From Nymphaea colorata (Eukaryota; Streptophyta; Magnoliopsida; Nymphaeales; Nymphaeaceae), in assembly GCF_008831285.2 (NCBI RefSeq), contig NC_045147.1, positions 14,858,854 to 14,922,853 of the forward strand: 64,000 bases of DNA. Direction: 5' to 3'. The position numbers and the translations under genes are program-made. Under the pieces are notes generated by a model. It did no database searches. It was not told the DNA's origin and saw nothing but the letters and a program-made list of their open reading frames with translations. This document shows, piece after piece, positions 25,399 through 37,892 of the stretch (its first letter is position 1; every line of letters begins with the position of its first letter).

Positions 25399-25480
<82 letters not shown>
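25399..25480. repeat. Long (TA)n microsatellite
   Basis: About 80 bp of TA abutting the left end of a Micron-like MITE. Confidence 0.95.
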
Positions 25481-25483
<3 letters not shown>

Positions 25484-25645
25484 CTTTTTAAAGTTATTCA
25501 GCCATTTAATCAAAGTGGTCTGATTTAATATGATGAACGGTTAAAAGAAAAATAAGAAGAAAAAGGAGATGAGTATTTTCATTATCTAATAATAGTTAAC
25601 ATTTAAAAAAAAAAATTCAACCATTCATATGTTTTATATATATAT
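25481..25645. mobile_element. Micron-like MITE, shortened right arm
   Basis: Begins directly at the end of a (TA)n array and ends in another short one (25634-25645). It reads TAGCTTTTTAAAGTTATTC, CAGCCATTTAATCA, ATGATGAACGGTTAAAAG and AAAAATAAGAAGAAAAAGG. These blocks match the left arm of the element at 55150 in the same order. The right arm is much shorter and more diverged, so this copy is partly deleted. Confidence 0.65.
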
Positions 25646-28349
25646 AAAGAGAGAGAGACCTACACTAAAAGGAGATTAATCACCACCATCAAAGGAATAG
25701 ACATATAATATCATGGGTGTTGCAACTGAAACAGAGGCCTTATGGATTAATGCATCCCCAATGCTTGCTCTAATTACAAATTAATTATTAAATGCATACA
25801 CAAATTTGTTGCCTGCTTAATTTGCTTTTATACTTATGTACTTTAGGCTGTTTGCATGCAATTTGGAAGACAGACATAATAAGAGACCTCCACATACGTC
25901 CTCCCCAAGCAATTAACTACTTACCAATTGGGAAACTTACTAACTCCATTTTTACTGGTTATATGGATGGATTGTGGGATGTACGAATGAATAGCTTCTG
26001 TTTTTGGACAAACAAAAATAAAGAAGAAACTTAAGGGCGCCATTTCTGAGATCAAAGGTAATCGAGCACTGCGTCTTTCTGTGCAGGAATCTTTTCATGA
26101 TGACATGGTCAAGGCTGCTCCTTCCCCATGCAAGATTCATCGAGTTGGATAAAGTACCGAAGGGTCAAGGCTGCCGCTGATCAGATCCTGTTTGAGATTT
26201 CTTTTCGTACTATATTACTCTTCTCAATTCTCATGCCTTTAGAAATATGAGAATTTTTCTTTCAGGAGCCAAACAATTTCGCGAAAGGAAATTTCTTGGT
26301 ATCGGTCACAGGGTACCTGTTGATTGGGCTTCGGTTCAGATCGAAAAAGTTCAGTAATTTTATAAATGGTGGAAGCCCATGCAGCCTTAAAGATATCATG
26401 AACGAAACAACCGATAGGTTCAAAACAAAATCAAGAAATTTGAACTATTGTTGGTAAATTACATTGACTGCAACTTCTTTTTCTTTTTCCTCTTAGATCA
26501 CACAGCGTATTTTTCAACTCTGCAGAACAACAGGGATGATTCACCTTGATCTGCAGAACATGAAGTCCCTTTGTGGAGATTTAAGGACGGAAATTTGGCT
26601 TCTGAATGTAATGTTCTCAGCGATTAAATAATCCGCACTTGCCCATCTCGATTCTTTAAGCGTTGTACGCAGAATCTCAACACCGCAATCGAGTAAGATC
26701 ACAGGAGCTCGACCACTCCTCTGCTCTCCTCAGGTTACAGTACTTCCTCCTCATTCCGTGATCTTCAAGTGATGAACCATGTTCAACAACTGGTGATATC
26801 TGCACTACGCCCGTTTTATGTCCTTGAATAAATCCAAAACTTTCACAGCAAAAGGCATGCAAAAGTCAATTCTTGTCCCATATATTGGTATTCAAGGGCA
26901 AGCTGAATCGGGACAAAGGGAGATAAAGTGGGAAATTGTGTCACTCTCACATGTCTATCAACGTCACTGCTTCACATGAGGAAAAGGTACAAGGGGAAGT
27001 CGGGTCATTCCCCCTTGTGAAAAGAGAATTCAAGGCAAAGTTGCTGATTTCAAGACGCCCATCAAGCTTTGATCAGGTGGGCTCTTTGATGGGTGCAGCA
27101 GGTCAGTGAAGAGGTTTACAAGAACCCGTCGCCATGATCGCCCACTTCATGACTTCTAGTTGGCGTTCCTGTAAATGCTGAAGCAGTACTCTCGGATTAT
27201 AATATTTATGTTTTCGGATTCGCTTGATCATATCTCAGGACTGGAGATGGGGTGCAGATGCTCGCTTTTATAAGAAATTAATGGCCTTCACATGGTGGTT
27301 CTGCAGTCCTTTTTTTAACAGGAAGATCAAAAGATGTTTGGTGGTTCTTATATATTGGCACTACTGTCGTTGTAGCAGAATGATGGGATATGATCAGTTT
27401 GATCTTTCTATTCACAAAAGCAAACATTAATGCGCTTGTTGAATCTGTAGAAAACTACGAGTGGATATCAGTATGATGTCGCCTCTGCAGTCTGCCACGC
27501 TCTTCTATCAAAGAACAAATCTTTTGATTAATAAGCTTGATCTTTGTGTTCATTGTCTCTCGATCGCTGAAAACTCCTGCAACAAGTTTGATCTCCTTAG
27601 CTTCTTCAACAATCTCTAAATAGTTTTAAAAGTTAGAACTTATAAAGTGTTAAACTTTTTGCTTTTGTCAAAATTAACCATGTAAATCACATCTACAAAT
27701 TAGTCCCATCCCACTGAAACAACCTACAAGGCTCTCAGATTCAGATCATGTGAAGACAAATCTCACCTAAATTCGCTGTAGCTGTTGACGGAAGTAAAGT
27801 TAAGAAGAGCAATGACAGTGGAAATGATGGTATATCCAGCTAAGGAGATTCCTAACATGAGAATTTGTGATGAAACATTATGCTACCATTTTGTCCAGAC
27901 TTGGCAATTGCATTTGTCACAACTAGAGAGAACTTAAAAAACATATAATCCACTACTGAGAAAGAAGAAGGATTGTGGATCATCGTTCTTTATACGCTAT
28001 TATAGGCATCGGACTAGTTACATAAATACTCAGATTATTCTCATCAATCAATTGCTCGAAGAGTTGAAAGTAACAAGATGTTTCTTTAAAACTAGATTCA
28101 ATGAACTTATTCTTGTCTCGATATTCATCATGCAGATGTATTAGAGTTTATTATGCTATCTTATTCGTTGCATGAACAGAATGAGTATTTTATCTTACTG
28201 CTAACTTAGTAGGTTACAGGCACAAAACATGAGTACCCATTGATATTGTTTAATTTTAAAATTTTGATTAAAAAATGAGTCTATAATTCTGGAACCAAAT
28301 CTTTAATAACCAAGTCTACAATTCTTGAATGCAGCAAAAGATGGTTAGG
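25646..28349. other. Gene desert segment
   Basis: No gene, RNA gene or complete transposon recognised. Short frames (up to about 80 codons) carry no domain. Confidence 0.5.
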
Positions 28350-28511
28350 GGATGTGGAGTCACAATTTTTTGGGGAATGATGTCTAAATATTAAGGGAAA
28401 CTTCAAATGTAAATAATTAAAAAGTTAATGAGGTGCCAATATGAGATCAAGCAACATTTGTGGGCTGGTGTGGGGTAATTGAACGCACCAGCCCACACGT
28501 CCCTTTGCCAC
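28350..28511. mobile_element. Second MITE with CAGTGGCGGAGCC-type ends
   Basis: Direct repeats TGGTTAGG at 28342-28349 and 28512-28519 flank it. The left end, GGATGTGGAGTCACAA, aligns with the family consensus CAGTGGCGGAGCCACAA. The right part has GGCTGGTGTGGG and CACCAGCCCACAC followed by a TTTGCCAC end. Exact borders are ambiguous by a few bases because the duplication and the end overlap in sequence. Confidence 0.6.
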
Positions 28512-28519
28512 TGGTTAGG

Positions 28520-28690
28520 TCTGCGCTCGGGCCAAGCCACAACTCGTAACTGCGGCCCAAGGCTGGCCAGACACTTGAAGCCTTGGCCTAGGGCCAGCCT
28601 CATTAAAATAAAAATATATTTTAAAATATAAAATAATATATAAATTTAATTAACCATAATATATATATGTATATATATTAATAAAAATAA
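28520..28690. mobile_element. GC-rich then AT-rich hAT-like fragment
   Basis: A GC-rich stretch with GGCCCAAGGCTGGCCAGAC and GGCCTAGGGCCAGCC is followed by about 80 bp of almost pure A/T. This is the same layout as the elements at 1070 and 11791. No clean ends or duplication are visible, so it is a fragment. Confidence 0.4.
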
Positions 28691-29488
28691 TATTAAAAAG
28701 GACATATCAAGACGAATCGACCCTGTCTACCATCATCCTTATCTGTAACGTGGTCCAATGCAACCCACTTCAAAAAGCTTTTAAGTACTTTTCAAAAAAT
28801 GAAGCTGAAAATTTGGGAACATATCCTTTTCCAACCATTTATTTGTTAAATTTATTTTAACACACAATTGGGTATAAATCATGCTTAATTGCATTTTTCG
28901 AGCATACAGCTGAACGAGCTTGGTGCCGATCGAGCTCAGGTTGCGCCGATGAGCTCAGGTCCGGTCGGCCACACAGCTCTATAGGTATTCAAGTCAAGGA
29001 TTTGCAAGGCTAGCCATGCTTGTGTCACCGAATGCATGTTGTGGTTTAGAGTATGTTGCAGCTTACGTTTCTAATTAAACAAGATATCATTTGTAACTAT
29101 TGGCTAAGAGAAGCTCTGAAACGTTTTGTTTTAACATAAAACTGTATTACTGTTGATGGAGATAATCAACTTAGCTTCCATTCCATTAGGGAGGTTCAAA
29201 AGATTGAGGCCTTAACAACTAGAAGTTTCAGCAATAGCATTAGTAGAAAGTTAAAACACCGACCAATCTCGAGAAAATTCAAAGAAATAAATGGGCATGT
29301 CATGCCTGAGACACTAATTGAACTTGATACTTAGGTGAAACTTCATTCTGTAAGATCCAAAGTCCGTTTGAGCGCAAAATATTTTCAAAATCAAAGATCC
29401 AAATTCAAAAATCTGGAGAAGCAACCGTCATTTGCAAAAAACATTAAAACATTGAAGCAGACATAAGGAAATATAAAGTTGATCACAA
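28691..29488. other. Intergenic, nothing recognised
   Basis: No gene or delimited repeat is visible. A stretch at about 28915-28985 repeats GAGCTCAGGT-like words. Confidence 0.4.
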
Positions 29489-29894
29489 CATAGTTTGCAA
29501 ACCCATGACTCGGACTTAGATCGGCTGAATACTGAGTCACTAGGTCAGAGAGTTGATTGGGAAACTGGGCTGCATTAGGTCATAAATTTTTATACTGCAT
29601 CCTTTTTATAAATAGATTAATGACGTAAGTTTATAGGCACTTGATGTTTGATTTTCATGAACTAAAACTAAATAACACGTAATATGACTATTTGTCTATG
29701 TTTGGTAAAGTTTAGGATTGTTCATAATTCAAAAAATAACACAATTCCGTATTTAGCAATGCACGACCAAAAAAACATTTAATTAGTTGTCAATTTTTGC
29801 TGACTTGGTGAACCCTGACTCATGGTCTAGTAAGTGGGTGATCTTAGTCGACTCGGGCAACTCACGACTCGGATTGAAGAGTTTGCCAACTATG
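29489..29894. mobile_element. hAT-like element with CATAGTT ends
   Basis: The left end, CATAGTTTGCAAACCC, and the reverse complement of the right end, CATAGTTGGCAAACTC, match at 14 of 16 positions. Just inside both ends are ACTCGG/CGAGTC words. The 8-bp flanks GATCACAA and GATTTGAA agree at 5 of 8, compatible with a decayed duplication. About 406 bp, no coding capacity. Confidence 0.65.
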
Positions 29895-30481
29895 GATTTG
29901 AATTCATTCTACTTATTTGGGCAAAAAATATAAACGGACCAAAGTTTAGGTCATATCCAATATTTACATTCATTTCAAATTCAAATCCCGACTAGAGAAT
30001 TACATAGAGAGTGAAGAGAAATACATTGAAACCTACTAATGAATAGAAGTCCTGCACAAGAGAGCTAACAAATTTATGGAGTAAAGAATGAGATTTGAGA
30101 GGCATATCCAAACTTCACTCAAGGCTATGATGATCTTCCTTAGAAATTAGTGAAGGCTTCTCTTCTCTCCTCATATCTATGTAAGAGACAGAAGGTATAA
30201 TTCGCAGTTTCGTTTGAGGGGAAGGATACCTTGAAAGAATGAGCTCCTTCCCCTACCTTGAAGGTTTAGAGCTGCTTCGAGATCTGGGTGACATGGTTTA
30301 TAAATAAAATTAAAAATCAGTTTCCAAGCATGTTTATTGGGGCTCGGTGCCCTACTAATTCTAGTTGTTGGCTTCTTACTTGTTACTCTTTTGGCAAATC
30401 TCTTTTGGCAATTTGTGTTGTCTAAAAATGAAGTTAGATAAGCACTGTCTTATGGTTTTTGGTATTTATATGAGCTCGTAG
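29895..30481. other. Intergenic, nothing recognised
   Basis: No gene or repeat with defined ends was recognised. Confidence 0.4.
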
Positions 30482-30953
30482 TAAGGGTGGGCTACGAGTC
30501 GTGTACCTGATGGATAATTGGGTTCCTAACCTGTGATGGGTTGGGCTTGAACTGGTTATTTAACACTTTGGTTGGCTTGAGATGGGCATTGGGGACTAAC
30601 TCGATTCGATATATTATTTAAAAACTCATCTCTTCTTATCTTTTATTTTGTTCTCTATGTCTCTCCGTTGGCATGAGACAGACAGTTGCCTCACTTAGAA
30701 ACTCTTGGCATATCACCAATCATTCCTTCCTTTGGAAACTCTTTTATGTGTCGCTGATAGCTCCCTTAGAAACTTTTAACATACCATCAATGGATTTTGA
30801 GATATTAAATATAAAATGTTAAGGGTTTTACCTGATGGGTATAAAATTGACGATTAGAACTAAGCTAGCTGGGCTTAAACCGCCAACAAATACTTTGAGC
30901 CAACTTGAGCTCAATTTTACCAACATTGAGCCGATCCAGCCCAGCCCAGCCTT
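30482..30953. mobile_element. Probable hAT-like element with TAAGGSTGGGCT ends
   Basis: The left end, TAAGGGTGGGCTACGAG, and the reverse complement of the right end, TAAGGCTGGGCTGGGC, share 11 of the first 12 bases and resemble the tips at 1070 and 11791. The interior near both ends is rich in GGGTTGGGCTTG-like words. No exact 8-bp duplication is found at these borders. Confidence 0.5.
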
Positions 30954-31325
30954 AAAAGAACTCGTCAATTCCTGAAGCTTCATCAGGTTGTCGTGTCACG
31001 AAGGATCTCAAACTGCATGAGAATTGTCGGAGATAAAACTGGCGGACCTCCGAATTTCTCTATCTTTGATTCTAATGTTTCTATTACTAAGGATCCCGCT
31101 TTACGTGGTCAAATAACAGATCCTACGAATCGGAATAGGCCAAGTCCCGAACGAGAAAAGAAACTCATCCCAGTGCTGCGAACTGGCCCCTTGAGTCTGG
31201 AGAGGCCGAGTAGGAGAGTCGATTGATCATTAGCGTCATCAGCTCATCGTCTTGTGTCGTTCGATCTCATTGCGCATTTTCGTCCCCCTGAACGAAGAGA
31301 GAGCCCCCTGACACCTGCCGCAGCG
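30954..31325 (+). other. Fructokinase upstream region and likely 5' UTR
   Basis: The 370 bp before the fructokinase ATG should hold its promoter and leader. An open frame at 30993-31226 (77 codons) is not recognised and lacks any domain. I treat it as non-coding or as an upstream frame of unknown meaning. Confidence 0.45.
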
Positions 31326-34300
31326 ATGGTCCTCAGCTCCCTTTCCTCCCTCGCCTTTCCCGGCGTCGACGTCGCTTCAATCGCTTTCGGTTGCCGCGCA
31401 TTCTCAAGTGTCTCTTCCACGCGCCTCTCTTCCCGCCACAGTGCCGGTGCCGTTGTTCATGGAAAGAGGTTCCAAGGTTAGAGGAGAATGGAGGTTTTCC
31501 TTTCCCCTGATTACATTTTTATGCTATTCCTTTGTCCATTCTTCTGCCTCTCGCTGGTGTGATATGTTCCCTTTGTGCAAGTATCGTTCTTCCTTTCCTT
31601 TGGTGGTGTTGGTTGTGATTGCAGCTAGAACTTGTATTTCTGAAAATTTGTGGTGCTACTGCTTTCAATTGGGTAGTGGCGCTGCGACCAGGTTGCGTAA
31701 GAGCTTCTGCGGCGTCGTCTGGTTCAAAGGAGTCGTCACCGCTGGTGGTGTGCTTTGGTGAGATCCTGATCGACTTCGTCCCAACAGTCAATGGCCTCTC
31801 CATAGCTGATGCTCCGGCTTTCAAAAAGGCTCCTGGAGGAGCTCCCGCTAACGTTGCCGTCGGCATTGCTCGCCTCGGGGGTTCTTCGGCTTTTATAGGC
31901 AAGGTATGCTCTGGCGTTTCTGTTGCTTCTTTCTCTCCCTAGTTCATCTTTAGGAAGAAAGAAGCATTCTCTGTCTCCCCTTTTCTTCGAATTTCTTTAA
32001 CGCCATTAGAAGGTGCAGGGCGCAATTCTTCTTAAAATATGCGCCTGCGTTATTCTTAAGAATTAATTCTTTCCAATATTGCATGTGAAAAGGGTAGGCA
32101 CGCATGTTGTTAGATCGATTCCTTGTTTTCTCCTTTTCCTTTTCAAATAATGTGATGTGAGAATGGGAGGCAAAGAGGTAGCAACATTTTTGCCTGGTCA
32201 TTCATGAGTTTACCAGGGCTTTTGTAATTCGGTAACACCAAGCACAGAGAAATCACAGGCAATGCAAACAAAAAGAAAAAGAAAAAAAAGGAAAATGCAG
32301 CCCATGTTTCTCCACTACTCCTTGTAGAAGTGAATTCATTTAGGCTCTATGATTGTTGATCACGGGATGAACTTATAAACACAAGCTGCCAGATCGCAGG
32401 TATGATCGTTCAGTCTGTGATTTCTCAACTTGTGTCCAAAACAAAAGGCCGACATGTCTTAAATACTATTTGTATATGAACAACTGAATCACCGACTATA
32501 ATCTCGACTCTATCTGCGGAAGAAGGATTTGGTTTGGGAAAATATTGCTGAAACAGGTCGATTTTTTTTATAGTAAAACTATGAGAAAGGAAAAGAAAAA
32601 ATGTTCTAGAACTGAATTTCCTGGAAACTGCGGTATTATCACCATTTTGGAACTCCGCTATGTCTGTAGAAATGAAATTGTGTTTTCCATTTTTCAAATT
32701 TTGTAAGAAATTAGGTCTTGTAGTTCCCAAGACATGATATGGCCTCCACTAAGCAATTACCCTCTGGTCACATCAAAATAAAATTTGGTTCTTTGATTAC
32801 CTTTCTAGCAATGTTTATGTTCCATTTCTGCACAGATAAGATTGGTTGTTGTGAATACATTTTCTAAATGCATGTTTAACTTCAAATTTTAAGATAATTA
32901 CGTAAAAGAGACATAGGTTGGCAGATGAGAAGCCTGAACGGTAAGAGTAGATAACGAGCAACAGCTATAAGTTGACAAGATCCATGGCGAAGATTTGAAA
33001 TTTGAAGGTGGCGTTAACACTGTTTAGAATTAAGGACAAATATGGGATTCTTGCTCTCCAGGGAATTTTTTACGAGTACCTATTGTAACAAACTGAAGAT
33101 AACGCTTTTATTGTAGACATAGATATTGTGGACATTTTACTACTATCTTGATATTCATATAAAAGTTTCTCAGCAGATATTAAAGAACAATTGTCTTGAT
33201 ATTTTCATGATATGGTTCTAATTATATTCTCAAATGCCATTGCTGGGAATTTCTTGGGGAGATTTTTTTAGGAATGTTTTCTTATAGTTTTTTTTAGAAC
33301 CAACTCTGAACATCATGTAATGTAGAGGAAATTTTTGTGTAGCGATGTCTCCTTGTGGGTGTGAAAAATATGCTACATAAATTTTTGCTTTTCCTCTCTT
33401 TCACCTTATTCTCTCTTATGTAGTATATTTTGCTGCAAGCGGGCTGGGGAGGACCCCTTTCCGTTTATTAAAGCAACAAAAAAATACGATAAAAAATGAA
33501 AGAATTAAGAATCACCCTGCAAAGCAAGGTGAAACACGAAAAGTTCTCTCTTATGTGCTTATCATTGAAAGTTCTTCCTGATACGACAGTATTGTGCTTA
33601 TACTTCTGTTACTAGGCTTCTTTTTCCTTCTATTCTCATTAAGACAAATGCATCTTGAATCAGGTTGGAGAAGATGAGTTTGGCTATATGCTTGCAGATA
33701 TTCTGAAGGAAAATAATGTAAATAACAGGGGTATGCGTTTTGATCCTGGTGCTCGAACTGCCTTAGCATTTGTTACACTGAAGGAAAATGGTGAACGTGA
33801 GTTCATGTTCTACCGCAATCCAAGTGCTGACATGCTGCTTCAGGAATCAGAACTTGATCTGGACATTATTAGAGCGGTATGTTGTTTATGTGGTTCTTTT
33901 AGCTGTTTATGAAGGTTATCCTAAACTTGATGAATTAGTTCTCTTCTTGCAGGCCCAAATCTTCCATTATGGTTCTATCAGTCTTATTTCAGAACCATGC
34001 AAGTCTGCCCATCTAGCAGCTGCAAAAGTTGCAAAAGATGCTGGTGGTCTTCTTTCATATGATCCAAATCTGAGGCTACCATTGTGGCCATCGGCAGAGA
34101 GTGCAAGACAAGGGATTCTTAGCATTTGGGATACTGCAGATGTTATCAAGGTTTCAGATTCTTGATTATCTTTTTCTCTCAAATTCTTTACTGCATTAGG
34201 GATCGTATGGCTGTCGTATGCCTGATACGTATAATCTGCTGTGTATTCCTTTTACTTGTATAAACAGATAAGTGAAGAAGAGATTTCTTTCTTAACTGGA

Positions 34301-37300
34301 GGAGAAGATCCATATGATGATGCTGTCGTCCGTAAGCTTTTCCATCCAAATTTGAAGCTTTTACTTGTAACTGAGGGACAAGATGGTTCCAGGTACTACA
34401 CAAAGGTAATCAGATGTGATGGATGGAAAAAGATTATCCATCTGTGGGCCTGATGTGTTTCCCATTAATATAGTGCATAAATTTGTTGAAACCCCAACAA
34501 AACAAGGAAGAATATTAGGCACATGCCTGATACTTCAACATCAAGAAGTAGCTAAAGCATAAAAGTTAATGTTCCTCAGCAAAAGATTATGCTATTTCAA
34601 TTTGAAAGAATAAAATTAGCTACGTAATTCTCCTTTAGAATGAAATCTCTCTTTGTGCCACAACAAATAATTTATTTTGTACAAATTAGTTGGCCTCTTT
34701 GGTCTCTTTGTTAGCCATTTCCCAGTCATCCAGTGGTTGAGAAATGGACTGACCAGATTTGCCTATGTTGGGTGGCCACGGCCTGTCAGTGGGTGCTAGA
34801 GAATGATTCAAATCTTATGTTTGCCATCTCTGACAATTTCCAAACCCTAATATCCAGAAAATGGACTAGCCTGGGTCACTGCATGGGCAAACCTGGTAGT
34901 TGGTTGATTTTCTGCTAACCCAAGCCGCTCAATGAAGTGAAACTGTGAAACACCAAATATATTAAACTTGAAAATTTTTTTGTTACTGATCTGATCCAAA
35001 ATTCTGCTGGTGAGTGACAATAAGGTCTATGACTCTATAGCATGCCTTCAATATGGAGGTTCTTAGCTGTATGATAAGAATAAGAATCAGTTCTCTTCTA
35101 GTCTACTCTCATAACTAGAGCGAGTTGTTGTCTGAACCCATCCTTTAGGTGTCTGAAAACTGAAAAGCATATCCTGCATCTGTACTGGCAGCAGATCCCT
35201 GATCCTAGTTTTCTTGTTTTTCATTGTGGCCAACTTTTTTATCCCTCTCCTTTTGATGGCTTGATTAATCACTTTTCTTCAATGTTTTCCTTTTCTCATT
35301 GCTTTCTTGTTTTAGTTTTACCCTTTTTCTTGCTGAAGCTAAAGAAGAGCCTGTGGCTTTCTCTGGATCTTTATATCTTATTCCATTTCTTGTTTTCCTT
35401 TGAGATCTCCCAGATTTTTCTTGTCAATGAACACATACTGCTGCTCCTGGCTTTTAATTAAAACACCCTTTAAACAATATTACTGATTTTGGACGATGGA
35501 AATGAATGAATAATAAACAACTGTTGGGAACACTTATTTTATGGAAAATACTTTTATGCTGTCATTCCTATTGCAAGTGACACTGCAATTTTGCAGCATT
35601 GCACCATTAATGTTTGATTGTTAATTACAGGACTTCAGTGGGAGAGTTGCTGGGTTCAACGTGAATGCAGTTGATACTACTGGTGCTGGGGATGCCTTTG
35701 TTGCTGGATTTCTCTCACAGTTGGCTGATGATCTTTCCTTACTCCAGGTAATCACATGTTCTTTAACCTCAGATTCTTTTCAAAATGAACATTTTAGCAA
35801 TCCATGCTTTAATTGATTTTTAGCACTATCACCTTTCATTACAAAAGCTATTGGATCTTGTCTTTCCCTGAATGTGGTAGTAAAGGTTGTCCTACCTTTT
35901 TCAATCTAATTTTTGCCTCACTTTTGAGAATATGACCAGGTTCCGATCCTATACAGTTTCTGTGCATTTTTTATGCCTTTTCTCTTACGAATAGATTAAC
36001 ATACAATCAACTCTTATTTTAAACTATTATGTACTCAACGTTGCTACTTGGTGGTGATATGTCCTTGGAAATTGAGCCAAATTATTCTCTGTTAGTGTTG
36101 TTCATTAAGGATGAAAACCTGTTTCACAAGCTTATCACAGATGAGCCAAATCTGGGCTCAACCATTACAAGCTAGGCACGGACAAAAACATTTCTAAAAT
36201 TTTCTTTGTAGTTTTTTTTTAATTGTTGAGCCATGTGCATATGATGCATGCATGCTTTGTGCCCATCTGTTCATGTATGAAGCCAAGCATCTCTTTTCCG
36301 TTGTTCGCTCCATAAGCCCAAATGTGAATGATCCAACCTTTGCCTATACGGCCTTATTGGAAATAAGCATTTTTCACGAGACCAGCTCTTTGTTTCCTTT
36401 GCTTCCCCTACCTATGACTAGCATGTTCTGAGAAGGAAGAAGACATCGTTGCTCTTATTGCCATTGGTATTATAATACCCTTCTCGTTTATCCTTTGTAA
36501 ATATCGGTATCGACCCCTCCCTAGAATTAGGCAGGGGCCGATCATACCCTTCCATATACGGGTTGATCAGCCCTCTAGTGTAGTGGCCGATATTTCAACC
36601 AATTGATAACAAAAAAAAAAACAAAAAAATGGCTTGTACATCACGAGCCAATGCATACCTTCCGTTCAGGTTTCCTGTACAAGCTGGCAATCGATATTTA
36701 CAAGATTGAGTTTATCAAGCTTCAATATACTACGGCCCTACGGGGTACATTTGCGCTGCAACACGTGTGACCGAGATATAGTTTTAGGAGTTAAACTAGG
36801 TAACTAATGTTGACATTACTAAATCTTGTCAACTTCTATTTTGGCAACTTTAGCTTAGTGATTCTGTGGTTCCAGCGGTGACAGGAAAGACATGTATTGG
36901 GATTCTTACTTGCTTAGGTTGTGGGCTAGATTGATATTGTCCTTGCTCGCAATTAGCAGTCTGTCACAAGCTGCTGCGGTATTGTGAAGTGTCAGAAAAG
37001 CAACTGCCATCAAGAGCTTTCCAGCCTGAGAACTTGAGATCTCAATATGAAAAAGGTCAAGATTTCAATACCCGGTGGGTTTGTGTTTCTGTTTTTGGCA
37101 TAGTCTGGTAGTGGTTTCACAATCCCAACTTGCCTGCCAAGTAAAAAGAATATCATCATATACACAATACTGTCTCGTGGAGCTCGTATAAGTAAATGCC
37201 AGCATGTTCACAGATAATACGGTGATTTAACTTTCAGAATGATATTTATTTGTTTCAGGATGAGGGCAAGCTCAGAGACGCTCTTAAGTTTGCAAACGCA

Positions 37301-37393
37301 TGTGGGGCGCTAACAGTCACCGAGAGAGGAGCCATCCCTGCGTTACCAACGCGAGAGGCTGTACAACAGGCAATAGTGCAGTTCGCTGCGTAG
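31326..37393 (+). CDS. FRK: Plastid-type fructokinase (PfkB family)
   Basis: Seven exons in consistent phase: 31326-31476, 31692-31903, 33664-33876, 33953-34150, 34268-34405, 35631-35747 and 37259-37393, giving 387 residues. The first 65 or so residues are rich in Ser, Ala and Arg with few acids, a typical chloroplast transit peptide. The catalytic domain starts at about 68 ([14 protein letters not shown]). PfkB signature 1 is at 99-114 ([16 protein letters not shown]). Signature 2 is [13 protein letters not shown] at 319-331, with the catalytic Asp at about 325. The enzyme phosphorylates fructose to fructose 6-phosphate with ATP, feeding hexose into plastid starch and sugar metabolism. Length and transit peptide match the plastidic plant FRK group rather than the cytosolic one. 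Introns 2, 5 and 6 are long (1.2-1.8 kb). A polyadenylation signal lies about 205 bp after the stop. Confidence 0.95.
31904..33663 (+). other. Fructokinase intron 2
   Basis: A 1.76-kb intron with donor AAG|GTATGC and acceptor AATCAG|GTTGGA. No internal gene or delimited repeat was recognised. Confidence 0.85.
34406..35630 (+). other. Fructokinase intron 5
   Basis: A 1.2-kb intron with donor AAG|GTAATC and acceptor TTACAG|GACTTC. Nothing further recognised. Confidence 0.85.
35748..37258 (+). other. Fructokinase intron 6
   Basis: A 1.5-kb intron with donor CAG|GTAATC and acceptor TTTCAG|GATGAG. The GC-richer stretch at about 36500-36760 looks repeat-like but has no defined ends. Confidence 0.85.
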
Positions 37394-37598
37394 AATGCTG
37401 GCACTTGTCGAACCTCGTCATTCGCATTATCAGATCCCGGCTTAGTGACATAGAATACCTTCTGATACTACATTCTGTGGCTAGTTGTGATAACCGTGCT
37501 TCTCTGTTTCTTACAGAATTTTACGTGTTATGATCCACGCAAGCTCTTGTATTTTTGTTTGGAGGGCAGGTTCATTGAATTTTGGAAGCCTCCCAGCT

Positions 37599-37604
37599 AA
37601 TAAA
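37599..37604 (+). terminator. Polyadenylation signal of fructokinase
   Basis: A canonical AATAAA about 205 bp past the stop codon, in AT-rich sequence, in the right place for a plant 3' end. Confidence 0.55.
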
Positions 37605-37892
37605 GTTATTACAATTTAATTTGAGCTCTTATTACAGCATTCATCAGATCCAATGAAAGTGAGTAAACGTTAAGTCTGTAAATTGCCAAGAAAAAAGAAG
37701 ATAGAGAAAAAAACAGAAATTCGAATCCCGTTTTCACTCCTTGCAAAAGCATGGTTACATGTCTCAAAGGTGTGCCATTCTGTACCAACTAGGAAGACTC
37801 CTTATCACAGAACAGAGAAGACAATTTTTCATAAGATCCCCAAAACTTATCCCTAGAACCACCATCACCAATCAGACGTGTTCACGACCTCT

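Noticed and set aside
30993..31226. 77-codon frame just upstream of fructokinase
   Set aside because: No recognisable family, and not in a splice arrangement with the fructokinase exons; kept only as part of the upstream region.
31625..31691. Alternative fructokinase exon 2 acceptor at 31624
   Set aside because: The phase does not fit exon 1; the acceptor at 31691 restores the frame.
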